Positions 48,628-57,792 of a stretch of DNA of 64,000 nucleotides are shown piece by piece. The notes beneath the pieces were generated by a model that was given only the letters and a program-made list of their open reading frames with translations, was not told the origin of the DNA and ran no database searches. The translations under genes and the position numbers were made by a program. Within the stretch, counting starts at the first letter, position 1. The number at the start of each line of letters is the position of its first letter. Source of the DNA: Microbulbifer rhizosphaerae (GTDB lineage: Bacteria; Pseudomonadota; Gammaproteobacteria; Pseudomonadales; Cellvibrionaceae). The DNA is taken from the NCBI RefSeq assembly GCF_014191725.1, contig NZ_JACHWZ010000007.1, positions 124,001 to 188,000 of the forward strand, read 5' to 3'.

Positions 48628-50187
48628 TCAGATCGCCTGCAAACCATACTGGTGAATCCGCTCCAGCAATTCACGGTGTTCCGGCAGTGCGGCCAGTGCG
48701 CGCTCGGTGGCTTTGCGGTTACTGGCGAAGTGTTCCGCTGCCGCCTGCTCCTCACGCAGCCGGTGCGCCATGCCCTCGACGTCCGTCTCGAAGCCCATGC
48801 CGTAGAGCACATACTGATAGCTGGCCGCCGGGAATACCTCGTTGTTGCTGGTGAAATCGCAGTCCCCCGGCGGCCGGTAGCGCCACAGGGCCAGCAGTTC
48901 CCGCAGGCTGTCCGGTACCGATGCCGGGTCGCGATTGTCGCGCCAGAAAGTGCTGTCTTCGCGCCTGCTGAGCAGATAGTGCAGTTTCAGGAAGTCGACG
49001 ATGCGGTCCCAGCGGTAGCGGAAGGTTTCATTGAAGCGGCGCGCGGTGATATCCATCACGTCGCGGTGCGCCGGCAGCTGCTCGGCAATCATCTCCGCGG
49101 ACAATTCCACCAGCACCAGTGCAGAGGCTTCCAGGGGTTCCAGGAAACCCGCCGACAGGCCCACCGCCACGCAGTTGTTGACCCAGAATTTTTCCCGGTG
49201 GCCGCTGTGAATCGGAATCTCGCGCACGGATAATTTCTCTATCCCCGGCCCCACATAATCGCGTAGACGCTGGTGCGCCTGCTCCCCGGTGGTATGGCCG
49301 CTGGAGTACACGTAACCCACGCCGCGGCGGCGGGTGAGGCCGATATCCCAGATCCAGCCGGCGTCCCCGGCGGTGGAAATAGTGTGGCAGGCGATGGGAT
49401 CGTCGGGATTTTCATAGGGCACCTGCACCGCCAGTGCGCGATCGATAAACAGCACGTCGCTGCGGTCGATAAACGGCACCTGGTAATGGCCGCCCAGCAG
49501 GCGCGAGGAAAAACCGCTGCAGTCCACGAACAGGTCCCCTGGCAGCTCGCCGGAATTACGCGTGTTCAGCGAGGTGATATCGCCATTGTCGGCGGTGTTG
49601 ACCGACAGCACCTCGTCGCGCAGGTGGCGCACCCCCAGATTCTGTGTGCAGTGGCGCTGCAGGAATTCGGCGAACTTGCCCGCATCCAGATGATAGGCGT
49701 AGTTGGCCACCGAGGCGTATTCCGGCGTGGTCATCTGCTTTGGCGCCAGGCCCCACTCACACAGCTGTTCCTGGTAACAGACCGCATTGGAGAAGGACTG
49801 CCCCTGCGGCTTCAGCGAACGCTGCCAGTAGGGGGCGAGGTCCATTTTCAGAAAACCCTGGGGCAGTACCAGCGGATGGTAGTAAAAGTCTTCCGCATCG
49901 CCGGTGGCCCAACCCGTAAACCTGGCGCCCTGCTTGAAGGTGGCATCGCATTCGCGCAGGAAGTCGCTCTCGGAAATACCCAGCTTTCGCAATGTCTTGC
50001 GCATGGTGGGCCAAGTGCCCTCGCCGACGCCGACGGTCGGAATGCCCGGGGCTTCGATCAGCGTGACCTGCACGCCGTCGTCTCCATGGCTGTGCATGGC
50101 GGCGATGCGCCCGGCGACGATCCAGCCGGCGGTACCGCCGCCTACCACTGTCACGGATTTTGTCGGTTTGTTTGTCTGTTCGTTCAC
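48628..50187 (-). CDS. Tryptophan-halogenase family flavoprotein
   Basis: 519-residue FAD-dependent halogenase-like enzyme. The dinucleotide motif is VVGGGTAGWIVAG at the N-terminus, followed by IPTVGVGEGTWPTMR. The halogenase motif WxWxIP appears as GWIWDIGL, with Gly for Pro. FLEPLEASALVLVE and WxxNCVAVGLSAGF match the family. The start codon is GTG. Homologues in TonB-receptor loci may not act on free tryptophan, and the substrate is open. A terminator and a REP element separate it from the receptor gene. Confidence 0.88.
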   Translation of the reverse strand: MNEQTNKPTKSVTVVGGGTAGWIVAGRIAAMHSHGDDGVQVTLIEAPGIPTVGVGEGTWPTMRKTLRKLGISESDFLRECDATFKQGARFTGWATGDAEDFYYHPLVLPQGFLKMDLAPYWQRSLKPQGQSFSNAVCYQEQLCEWGLAPKQMTTPEYASVANYAYHLDAGKFAEFLQRHCTQNLGVRHLRDEVLSVNTADNGDITSLNTRNSGELPGDLFVDCSGFSSRLLGGHYQVPFIDRSDVLFIDRALAVQVPYENPDDPIACHTISTAGDAGWIWDIGLTRRRGVGYVYSSGHTTGEQAHQRLRDYVGPGIEKLSVREIPIHSGHREKFWVNNCVAVGLSAGFLEPLEASALVLVELSAEMIAEQLPAHRDVMDITARRFNETFRYRWDRIVDFLKLHYLLSRREDSTFWRDNRDPASVPDSLRELLALWRYRPPGDCDFTSNNEVFPAASYQYVLYGMGFETDVEGMAHRLREEQAAAEHFASNRKATERALAALPEHRELLERIHQYGLQAI

Positions 50188-50227
50188 GGCCGATCTCGTT
50201 ATCCATTACCTACAAGTATCCTCGCCC

Positions 50228-50307
50228 CTGTGGGAGCCTGCCCTGCAGGCGAATGAGCGAGCCCGGTAAAAATACTGCAATTATCGCCAGCAGAGCTGGC
50301 TCCCACA
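50228..50307. repeat. REP-like palindrome (GGGAGCCTGCC family)
   Basis: CTGTGGGAGCCTGCCCTGCA and CAGCAGAGCTGGCTCCCACA face each other; the outer ten bases (TGTGGGAGCC/GGCTCCCACA) are perfect. The third copy of the family at 30305 and the second at 43743. Confidence 0.85.
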
Positions 50308-50330
50308 TCGGCTCTGTGGAACCGGAAAGC

Positions 50331-50368
50331 AAAAAGGGCCGCGGCCCGTTCCGGGCGGTGGCCAAAAG
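50331..50368 (-). terminator. Terminator after the TonB receptor gene
   Basis: On the minus strand GCCCG-GAA-CGGGC forms a hairpin core, extended by GGCC arms, and is followed by CTTTTTG. It lies about 60 bases after the receptor stop. It would separate receptor from halogenase mRNA. Confidence 0.7.
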
Positions 50369-50429
50369 GAGAGACGACAAGCGCCTACAAACCGGGCGCC
50401 CGACCTGGCGAACGCCCGGCACTGTCCTT

Positions 50430-53400
50430 TTAGAAAGTAGCGCGCAGGCCCAGCGCAAAGCGCCTGCCGCTGTCTTCCGCCAACAGGAAGTGATTGTCGT
50501 AGCGCCCGTGCTTCAGCAGCACCTCCTCGGTCAGGTTCAGGCCCTCGAAGAATACCGAAACGCTGTCGTTGATGTCGTAGCTGGCGCTCATATCCCACTG
50601 CTGGTAATCGTCGACGAACGTGGGTTCGCCACTGACAGTCTGTACCAGTGACTGCAGGAACTCGTCGCGCCAGTTCCACGCCAGGCGCGCCTGGAAGGGG
50701 CCCTTCTCGTAGAAGCCCACCAGGTTGAAGGAGTCGCTCAGGCCGGTGAGCGCGAAGGTCTGGGTCACGTCGTCGACGTCCAGTTCCGCATCGCTGTCCA
50801 CCAGGGTCGCGTTGGCGATAACCCCGAAGCCGGTATCGCCGAAACTGTGCTGCACCGCCAGCTCCAGGCCGTCCACCTGGGCGCTCTCACCGTTGCTCGG
50901 CTTGGTCAGGGTGAAGGTCGCCACGCTGTCGTTGGGATCCACCGCGTTCTGCGGATCCTCCCCCGGGGCTATGCCGGTGACGTCGCCGGTGGACGGGTCT
51001 GTAACCAACTCGCCGGCACTGTTGGTGAAGGTCTGGTCCTCGGTGGTGCTGATAATGAAGTTCTCGACATCCTTGCGGAAGTAACCCACCGAGACGTAGC
51101 TGCTGTCGCCGTAGTAGTACTCCAGGGACAGGTCGAGGTTGTCGGAGGCGAAGGGCTCCAGTTCCTGGTTGCCGGAACTGGACCGCAGGTTGCCGCCCTG
51201 GCGGGTGGTGTTGATCACCGTGACCGGCGACAGCTGATCCAGGGTCGGGCGGGTCAGGCTGCGCGAGGCGGCGAAGCGGGCCACCAGCGAATCGGTGATA
51301 TCCAGCTTTACGTCCATATTCGGCAGCACTGAGTGGTAGCTGGAGTCGGCGCTGAGGGGCTGGGCCTCGCCCACTACCGCCTGCAGTTCGGTCAGGTCGA
51401 GAATATCCAGGCGCTCCAGCGGCGACTCGGTGCCCTCGACGATGACGTCGGTGCTCTCCACGCGCACGCCGGTGTGCGCGGTCAGCGGCATACCCGCCAG
51501 CTCGCCGGCGAATTCCAGCTCCAGGTAGCCGGCGAGTATGTCTTCCTGCACCTCGTAGGAATTGTTGCGGCGCACCGCGTCGTAGCTGATGCCGGCAATA
51601 TTCTCCAGGTAGGCAAACAGCTGCTCGCCGTCGTGGGCCAGCCATTGGGTGGTGAGATTTTCGCTGCCGCTGACGTCGCCGAGGAAGCCGGAGCCGGTGT
51701 CGAATACGGACAGGAATTCGTCGGGGATATCGACCCCCTCCGGGTAACCGCAAAAGGTGCAGTGCACGCCGTTGGCCTCGTCGGTGAGGCGCACGTTGCT
51801 CTTTGTCTGGGTGGAGTAGAGCAGGCCGAAGCTGGCGCGGATGAGGCCGCTGCTGCTGCCCTCGTCCCAGACGCCGTCGATGTGGTACTGGTCCACCTGG
51901 TCGTCGGTGGCCCAACCGCGGCGCAGCATCACGTGGGCGCGGCCATTGCTCGGGTCCAGGTAGTCGCTCACCCCGGCCTGCACGCCGTCGGCATTGTTGA
52001 TGGAGGGGTCGGCGGACTGGAACTCGCTGGAATGCGGCAGTATTTGCCCCGGATGAATCTGCAAGCGCGAGCGGTTCAGGTAGCCGATCAGCGAAAGCTG
52101 GTTCTCGCCGCCGTTGTTGCCGGCGCGCTCGGCACTGGAGGTGGAGGCGTCGAAGCTGAGACTCAGGTTGTCACTCGCGGTCCACTGGGCGTTGATGCCG
52201 TACTGGGAGGTCTTGGTGAGGCGGTCGAACTTCTTCGCGTGGAAATCGGTGGCGTGGCCCACCTCCTGGAACAGGTCGATGGCGGTGCCGTTCTCGTCCA
52301 GTACGATATTTTCCAGGTTGTCGGCGGTGAACCAGTGGCCGAAAGAGGTGGCGTCGGTCTCGATATCGAAATCCGAGTAGATGCCGTCCAGGGTCACTTC
52401 CAGATCGTCGGTGGGCGCGAACTGCAGCACCAGGCTGCCGCCGGTGCGGGTGCGCTCCTCGAAGGTGACCTTGGTGTCGAAGTTCTGCGGGATAAAGGTG
52501 TTCCCGGAGCGGCTGGCGGAATCGTCTATCTCAGCCGGGTCCACGTTGCCCAGTACATTGGTGAGCCAGCCGTCGGTCTGCCCCTGGTTCAGGCGGGTAC
52601 TCCGTTCCTGGTGGGAAACCGCCAGCAGCACACCGAACTTTCCGTCGGCGAAGGTATTGCTCACCAGGCCGGAAATCTGCGGCGACGATTCCTCACTGTT
52701 CTCGTCGTACAGGCTCTTGACGCTGCCGGCGACCTTGAAGCCGTTGAAATCGAACGGCCGCGCGGTGGTCACATTCACCGTGGAGCCGACGCCGCCGGAC
52801 TGCAGGCTGGCGGTGGAGGTCTTATGCACCGCTATGCCCTTCACCAGCTCCGAGGCCAATGTGTCGAAGCTGAATTCGCGGCCCTGGTTCTCGGTGGCCA
52901 TCTGGCGGCCGTTGACCAGCACGGTATTGAACTGCGGGCCGAAGCCGCGCACGGTGATCAATTGGCCCTCACCGCCGGAGCGGTCGATGGAAACCCCGGT
53001 GATGCGCTGCAGCGATTCCGCGACATTGGTGTCGGGAAATTTGCCGATATCCTCGGCGGAGATGGCGTCCACCACACCGCTGCCGTCGCGCTTGATATCC
53101 ATGGCGCGCTGCAGACTGGCACGGATGCCGGTCACCGATATCTCCTCGATGGTACCCGACTGCTGCGCATCATCGCTCTGCGCCTGGGCGCCGGCACCGA
53201 ACACGGAAGCCATGATCGACAGAATGGCGCTGGACAACTTGTTTTTCTTATACACTGTGCTCGACCCTCCAATGGGATGTCCTGCTGTTATCGTCAGTTG
53301 GCCATCGTCGCCCACCATTGCCCTGAGGCCGGTACCCCGAAGCAGAATCTCCACCGCTTCGTCGATCGGGTAGCTTCCCACCAGCCGCTGCGCGCTGATT

Positions 53401-53666
53401 TCCCGCACTTTGTCGTAGGGAAAGATCAGGGTCACGTCGGCCTGCTCGGCAAATTCGGTGAGCGCAATGTCCGCTCTCTGCCGGGGAATATTGAAGGGAG
53501 TTTTTTCGTGTAGGCGAGCGCCATCCGCCAGCAGGGATGAGGAACCCATCATCAGCAGGCTGAAGGTCAAACACTGAAATAAAGCCCTGTCGTCTTTCCC
53601 GGACGCCACAATGTCAGCGGCGTGGTTGGAAGACGACTCGGCCGGAAATTTCCGCCATCGGGTCAC
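50430..53666 (-). CDS. TonB-dependent transducer with STN domain and an internal second signal peptide
   Basis: Up to 1078 residues. A first hydrophobic leader (LFQCLTFSLLMMGSSSLLADG, about 30-50) precedes an STN domain (about 58-128: FNIPRQRADIALTEFAEQADVTLIFPYDKV). A second signal-like stretch (KKNKLSSAILSIMASVFGAGAQAQ, about 140-163) then precedes plug (VTGIRASLQRAMDIKRD...GVVDAISAEDIGKFPDTNVAE) and barrel of the Caulobacter/Xanthomonas receptor type. C-terminal strand ends RFALGLRATF. GTG at 53666 is uncertain; 53609 is an alternative, and GTG 53255 with GGAGGG upstream would give a receptor lacking the STN. It follows fecI/fecR. Confidence 0.87.
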   Translation of the reverse strand: MTRWRKFPAESSSNHAADIVASGKDDRALFQCLTFSLLMMGSSSLLADGARLHEKTPFNIPRQRADIALTEFAEQADVTLIFPYDKVREISAQRLVGSYPIDEAVEILLRGTGLRAMVGDDGQLTITAGHPIGGSSTVYKKNKLSSAILSIMASVFGAGAQAQSDDAQQSGTIEEISVTGIRASLQRAMDIKRDGSGVVDAISAEDIGKFPDTNVAESLQRITGVSIDRSGGEGQLITVRGFGPQFNTVLVNGRQMATENQGREFSFDTLASELVKGIAVHKTSTASLQSGGVGSTVNVTTARPFDFNGFKVAGSVKSLYDENSEESSPQISGLVSNTFADGKFGVLLAVSHQERSTRLNQGQTDGWLTNVLGNVDPAEIDDSASRSGNTFIPQNFDTKVTFEERTRTGGSLVLQFAPTDDLEVTLDGIYSDFDIETDATSFGHWFTADNLENIVLDENGTAIDLFQEVGHATDFHAKKFDRLTKTSQYGINAQWTASDNLSLSFDASTSSAERAGNNGGENQLSLIGYLNRSRLQIHPGQILPHSSEFQSADPSINNADGVQAGVSDYLDPSNGRAHVMLRRGWATDDQVDQYHIDGVWDEGSSSGLIRASFGLLYSTQTKSNVRLTDEANGVHCTFCGYPEGVDIPDEFLSVFDTGSGFLGDVSGSENLTTQWLAHDGEQLFAYLENIAGISYDAVRRNNSYEVQEDILAGYLELEFAGELAGMPLTAHTGVRVESTDVIVEGTESPLERLDILDLTELQAVVGEAQPLSADSSYHSVLPNMDVKLDITDSLVARFAASRSLTRPTLDQLSPVTVINTTRQGGNLRSSSGNQELEPFASDNLDLSLEYYYGDSSYVSVGYFRKDVENFIISTTEDQTFTNSAGELVTDPSTGDVTGIAPGEDPQNAVDPNDSVATFTLTKPSNGESAQVDGLELAVQHSFGDTGFGVIANATLVDSDAELDVDDVTQTFALTGLSDSFNLVGFYEKGPFQARLAWNWRDEFLQSLVQTVSGEPTFVDDYQQWDMSASYDINDSVSVFFEGLNLTEEVLLKHGRYDNHFLLAEDSGRRFALGLRATF

Positions 53667-53754
53667 TGTTTTTAATGCATCTGGTTATTATTTTGTTGCC
53701 ATGCTCTCTATCGGGCGATTGATAAGAGTTTTTTCGCTGCTTTTTCACTATCGC

Positions 53755-54810
53755 TCAGCGCGTCTCTCCCTGCTCCTCCCGGCGCGCCCTCAATATCACC
53801 GTCTGCTCGTCGATACGCTCGTTGGCAATATCAAAATTGTCGTTCAGGGTGCGGAGCAATCCTTTAATATCGCCGGTGCGGAAAAGGCCGGCCACGCGCA
53901 AGCCCTTGAGCTGCTCGTCCTCGATACGGAATTTCACCGAGGTATAGCGACTGATTTCGGCCACCGCCTGCTCCAGCGGCTCGCCGCGGAACACCAGGTT
54001 GCCGCTGCGCCAGGACAGCCTGGCATCCATCTCCGCCGGCTCGATCCTTTCCACCTGTTCCGGTTGTGGGCGCTCCCCGCTCATCAGCAGCCGCTCGCCC
54101 CCGGAGACCGCAGTGGCCGTGGCGGGCAGCGGCTGCGGCTCGTTGCGCGCACCGCCGGGGCCCCCATTTTGCCCATCGGCGACCCGCACCCTGCCCTCGG
54201 TGACGATCAGCTCCACACTTCGGTCGCGCCGCAGCTGCACGTTGAAGGCAGTGCCCACCGCCTGCACCACCCGGCCGGCAGCCAGTACGCTGAGGGGCCG
54301 CTCCCTGTCGCGCGCCACCCGGACATTGATCTCGCCCCGGTCCAGCTCGATCAGGCGACTGGTGAGGGTGTAGTGCACGCGCACCAGGCTATCGGTGTTC
54401 AGCACCAGTACGGAGCCGTCCGGCAGGTTGACCGTGGAGTGCTCGCCGATCGCGGTCTCGTATACCTTGTTGACGGTGGATGCCGGCGGGGAACCCGTCA
54501 GCATGCCAGCCTGCCACAGCGCCGCACCCAGCACCAACAATACCGAGGCGGCCGCGGCGAGCCAGCGGCCGAATGACGGCTTCTTCTCCGCCGGCGGCGG
54601 GAACAGGTCGGCGAGCCGCGACAACGCATCCATCTTGTCCCACAGCTCGGCAATCTGCATGAAAGTGTCGCTATTCTCGCGGCTGGCCGCCAGCCAGCGC
54701 TGGAAGTCGCGGGTCTCGGATTCGTCCAGGCCGCGGTCGAGCCTGGCCAGCCATTCGCTGGCCTCGTCGAGGCAGCGCTCGCGGTCGGGCAGTTGATAGA
54801 CGTTGCTCAT
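53755..54810 (-). CDS. FecR-like anti-sigma/transmembrane regulator
   Basis: 351-residue FecR-family protein. DUF4880-type cytoplasmic N-terminus (DEASEWLARLDRGLDESETRDFQRWLAAS), one membrane helix near 88-108 (WLAAAASVLLVLGAALWQAGML), then the periplasmic FecR domain (YETAIGEHSTVNLPDGSVLVLNTDSLVRVHYT) and a C-terminal STN-like tail (VAEISRYTSVKFRIEDEQLKGLRVAGLF). It transmits receptor state to the partner ECF sigma. The ATG overlaps the sigma stop by four bases. Confidence 0.93.
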   Translation of the reverse strand: MSNVYQLPDRERCLDEASEWLARLDRGLDESETRDFQRWLAASRENSDTFMQIAELWDKMDALSRLADLFPPPAEKKPSFGRWLAAAASVLLVLGAALWQAGMLTGSPPASTVNKVYETAIGEHSTVNLPDGSVLVLNTDSLVRVHYTLTSRLIELDRGEINVRVARDRERPLSVLAAGRVVQAVGTAFNVQLRRDRSVELIVTEGRVRVADGQNGGPGGARNEPQPLPATATAVSGGERLLMSGERPQPEQVERIEPAEMDARLSWRSGNLVFRGEPLEQAVAEISRYTSVKFRIEDEQLKGLRVAGLFRTGDIKGLLRTLNDNFDIANERIDEQTVILRARREEQGETR

Positions 54811-55379
54811 GGGCGCCCCCCGCGGCCGGCGCCGGACACGGTGCGCGCGCCGGCATCCGGGGAGCCGCTGTTGCGCTGCTGCAACATAAACAGGGTGCAG
54901 CGCTTGATTCCTGTGGCGATATGTTTTTCCACCGTACTCTCACTGATATTCAGCTGGCGGGCGATTTCCCGCTGCGAATAGCCGTAAACTTTCTTCAACA
55001 CAAATGCGCGGCGACACTGTACCGGCAGCTGCCGCACCGCCTCGCAGAAGTGCGCGAACTCCTCATTACTGGCGACAATTTCGTAGGTGCGGTCAGTCCC
55101 GTGACCCAGCTCGGGGCTGAGATCGAATTCCTCATCCATGCTCACCGCCAACCGCGACTCGGCGCGCTTGACGTAGTCGAGCGCCAGGTTGCGGGCGGTG
55201 CGCAGCATAAAGGAACGCGGCTGGTCGATAGGCCCACGCCTGGCCGCCTGGCAGACGCGCACATAGGTCTCCTGGACTATGTCCTCTATCTCCTTCGGCG
55301 GCGCTATGCTGGAAACCAGCCGCGCCAGGCTGCCGCGAACGCCGATAAAGATGTCCGCCAGAGTCTCATCCTTCGCCAT
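54807..55379 (-). CDS. FecI-type ECF sigma factor
   Basis: 190-residue extracytoplasmic-function sigma factor. Sigma-2 region IEDIVQETYVRVCQAARRG, PRSFMLRTARNLALDYVKRAE, and sigma-4 region AVRQLPVQCRRAFVLKKVYGYSQREIARQLNISESTVEKHIATGIKRC. ATG at 55379 gives the expected short N-terminus. Translationally coupled to fecR, and probably drives the receptor gene next to it. Confidence 0.94.
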   Translation of the reverse strand: MAKDETLADIFIGVRGSLARLVSSIAPPKEIEDIVQETYVRVCQAARRGPIDQPRSFMLRTARNLALDYVKRAESRLAVSMDEEFDLSPELGHGTDRTYEIVASNEEFAHFCEAVRQLPVQCRRAFVLKKVYGYSQREIARQLNISESTVEKHIATGIKRCTLFMLQQRNSGSPDAGARTVSGAGRGGRP

Positions 55380-55434
55380 AGAACCACTCTGAATTATTGA
55401 AATTATTATGTCTCCACACGGGTAGACGACTCGT

Positions 55435-55446
55435 GGAAAATTTTCC
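55435..55446. promoter_or_regulatory. 12-bp perfect palindrome between fecI-like gene and rep
   Basis: GGAAAATTTTCC lies in the 220-base gap between the divergent ECF sigma and rep genes. It might be an operator for either gene, but could be chance in this AT-rich stretch. Confidence 0.3.
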
Positions 55447-55599
55447 GCTAGTGGGCCACAAAGTTTTCTTTGCAATTTGGTCGTTTTTTGAGCACTTATC
55501 GATTTGGGCTTCGCCGGATCGACCGCCGGCAACCACTCACAGGCAGCCAGGACTGATAGAATCGCCGCCTCGACACCAATTTGCGATGTATCTTTGTCC

Positions 55600-57633
55600 A
55601 TGTCCCAGCTAAACCCCCGCCAGGCGGAAGCGGTGAAGTATATCGACGGGCCCTGCCTGGTGCTGGCCGGCGCCGGTTCCGGCAAGACCAGCGTGATCAC
55701 CCGCAAAATCGCCTACCTGATCGAGGAGTGCGGCTACGCCGCGCGCCATATCGCCGCGCTGACCTTCACCAACAAGGCAGCGCGGGAGATGAAGGAGCGG
55801 GTGAGCAAGCTGTTGAGCGGGCCCGGCGGTGGCAAATCGCGCAATTCCCGCGGACTCACCGTGTCCACCTTCCACAACCTGGGGCTGAATATCCTGCGCC
55901 GGGAGTACCGCACCGCCGGCTTCAAGCCCGGCTTCTCCCTGTTCGACAGCGAGGACAGCCGCGGCCTGATCAAGGAACTGATGCTGCGCGACGGCGACCT
56001 GGACACCGACCTGCTGGACCGGGTGCAGAACCAGATCTCCAACTGGAAGAACGATATGCTCACGCCGCGCCGGGCCCTGGAACAGGCCCAGAGCGCCGGC
56101 GAGCAGGCCATCGCCATTGCCTACGGGCGCTACTGCGACGCGCTCAAGGCCTACAACGCGGTGGACTTCGACGACCTGATCGGGTTGCCGGTGCAGCTGT
56201 TCGAGCAGGACGCGGAGCTGCTGGCCCGCTGGCGCAGAAAGATCCGCTACTTGCTGGTGGACGAGTACCAGGACACCAACAACTCCCAGTACCTGCTGGT
56301 GAAACTGCTGGTGGGCGGCCGCGGCGGCCTTACCGTGGTGGGGGACGACGACCAGTCCATCTACGCCTGGCGCGGCGCGCGCCCGGAGAATATGAGCCAG
56401 CTGAAGGTGGACTTCCCCAACCTGCGCCTGATCAAGCTGGAACAGAACTACCGCTCCACCAGCCGCATCCTCAAGGTGGCCAACCACCTGATCGCCCACA
56501 ACCCCCACGAATTCGACAAGGCGCTGTGGTCCGACCGCGGCATGGGCGAGGAGATCCGCGTGATCAAGGTGGGCAGCGAGAACGAGGAGGCGGAGCGGAT
56601 CGCCAACGAAATCTTCCTGCAGAAATCCCGCCGCGGCTGCAAATTCATGGACTTCGCGGTGCTCTACCGCGGCAACCACCAGGCGCGCCTGCTGGAAATG
56701 AAGCTGCAGGAGCATCAGATCCCCTACCAGATGTCCGGCGGCACCTCCTTTTTCGCCCGCGCCGAGATCAAGGACGTAATGGCCTACCTGCGCCTGCTGG
56801 TAAATCCGGACGACGACAACGCCTTCCTGCGCATCATCAACACCCCCCGCCGGCAGATAGGCACCAGCACCCTGGAGGCCCTGGGCCACTACGCCAAGGG
56901 CCGCGAGATCTCCATGTTCAGCGCCTGCTCCGAGATCGGCTTCAAGGAGCATATCAACGAGCAGGGCTACGAGCGCCTGAACCGCTTCGCGCTGTGGCTG
57001 GAAGGCGTGGCCCGCAACTGCCGCGAGAACAGCCCGGACGCCGCCCTGCGCGAAATGCTCGACGATATCGACTACGCCGGCTGGCTGAACCAGAACGCCA
57101 GCAGCGAAAAAGTCGCCGAGAAGCGTATGGAGAACGTCTTCTGGCTGCTGGAATCCCTGAACAAGAGCATGGAGAAGATCGACGACGAACTGGAGCAGGA
57201 CATCCGCCTGGAACAGGCCATCGCCAAACTGATCCTGCGCGATATGCTCGACCGTCAGGAAGAGGAAGAGGCCACCGACAAGGTCAGCCTGATGACCCTG
57301 CACGCCGCCAAGGGCCTGGAATTCCCCCACGTATTTATGATCGGCATGGAGGAAAACCTGCTGCCGCACCGCAACAGCATCGAGGACGACAATATCGAGG
57401 AAGAGCGCCGCCTCACCTACGTTGGCATCACCCGCGCCCAGAAGACCCTCACCATGACCCTGGCCGGCAAGCGCAAACTATTCGGCGAAAACCACGACAC
57501 CACCCCTAGCCGCTTTTTGGATGAGCTGCCGGAGGAGGATGTGGAACTGGAGGGTTTCGGCAAGGCCACCCCGGAGCAGAATCAGGCCAAGGGGGAGGAG
57601 ACGCTGGGGTCGCTGCTCAGCATGTTTGATTGA
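55600..57633 (+). CDS. rep: ATP-dependent DNA helicase Rep
   Basis: 677-residue superfamily 1A 3'-5' helicase. Walker A is LAGAGSGKTSV, with motif II LLVDEYQDTNNSQY, motif III GDDDQSIYAWRGA, VI-type TYVGITRAQKTLTMT and MTLHAAKGLEFPHVF. ATG at 55600 begins MSQLNPRQAEAVKYIDGPCLV, matching Rep rather than UvrD. It removes proteins ahead of replication forks by family knowledge. Confidence 0.97.
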   Translation: MSQLNPRQAEAVKYIDGPCLVLAGAGSGKTSVITRKIAYLIEECGYAARHIAALTFTNKAAREMKERVSKLLSGPGGGKSRNSRGLTVSTFHNLGLNILRREYRTAGFKPGFSLFDSEDSRGLIKELMLRDGDLDTDLLDRVQNQISNWKNDMLTPRRALEQAQSAGEQAIAIAYGRYCDALKAYNAVDFDDLIGLPVQLFEQDAELLARWRRKIRYLLVDEYQDTNNSQYLLVKLLVGGRGGLTVVGDDDQSIYAWRGARPENMSQLKVDFPNLRLIKLEQNYRSTSRILKVANHLIAHNPHEFDKALWSDRGMGEEIRVIKVGSENEEAERIANEIFLQKSRRGCKFMDFAVLYRGNHQARLLEMKLQEHQIPYQMSGGTSFFARAEIKDVMAYLRLLVNPDDDNAFLRIINTPRRQIGTSTLEALGHYAKGREISMFSACSEIGFKEHINEQGYERLNRFALWLEGVARNCRENSPDAALREMLDDIDYAGWLNQNASSEKVAEKRMENVFWLLESLNKSMEKIDDELEQDIRLEQAIAKLILRDMLDRQEEEEATDKVSLMTLHAAKGLEFPHVFMIGMEENLLPHRNSIEDDNIEEERRLTYVGITRAQKTLTMTLAGKRKLFGENHDTTPSRFLDELPEEDVELEGFGKATPEQNQAKGEETLGSLLSMFD

Positions 57634-57666
57634 ATGCTCCCCTCTCCCATTTATGGGAGAGGGCCG

Positions 57667-57716
57667 CCCCGGGACCGCGGAGCTCCAGCTCCGCAAGCGG
57701 GCCAAAGGCCCGTTAG
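57667..57716. repeat. 30-bp dispersed repeat with palindromic tail
   Basis: 57667-57696 is identical on opposite strand to 47009-47038. It is followed by CGGGCCAAAGGCCCG (57698-57712), a perfect GGGCC/GGCCC hairpin that is also approximated at 24498-24513. Confidence 0.85.
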
Positions 57717-57742
57717 AGGGTGAACACATCCACCCCCCAAAC

Positions 57743-57770
57743 AAAAAGACCGCTCAACAAGCGGCCTTTT
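57743..57770. terminator. Bidirectional terminator between rep and cytochrome c5
   Basis: AAAAAGACCGCTCAACAAGC then GGCCTTTT: the stem CCGCT/AGCGG with a 6-base loop, flanked by A5 on one side and T4 on the other. It would serve rep on the plus strand and the convergent cytochrome gene on the minus strand. Confidence 0.85.
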
Positions 57771-57792
57771 CGCAACAGAAGTAAGCAACTAT

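Noticed and set aside
51333..53513. 726-codon open frame on the plus strand opposite the TonB receptor
   Set aside because: Antisense shadow of a clear receptor gene; its composition is biased and no motif or ribosome site supports it.
55609..57369. 586-codon open frame on the minus strand opposite rep
   Set aside because: It is a mirror of the rep gene, caused by GC-rich third positions. The translation is repeat-like (His/Gln/Val-rich) with no family motif.
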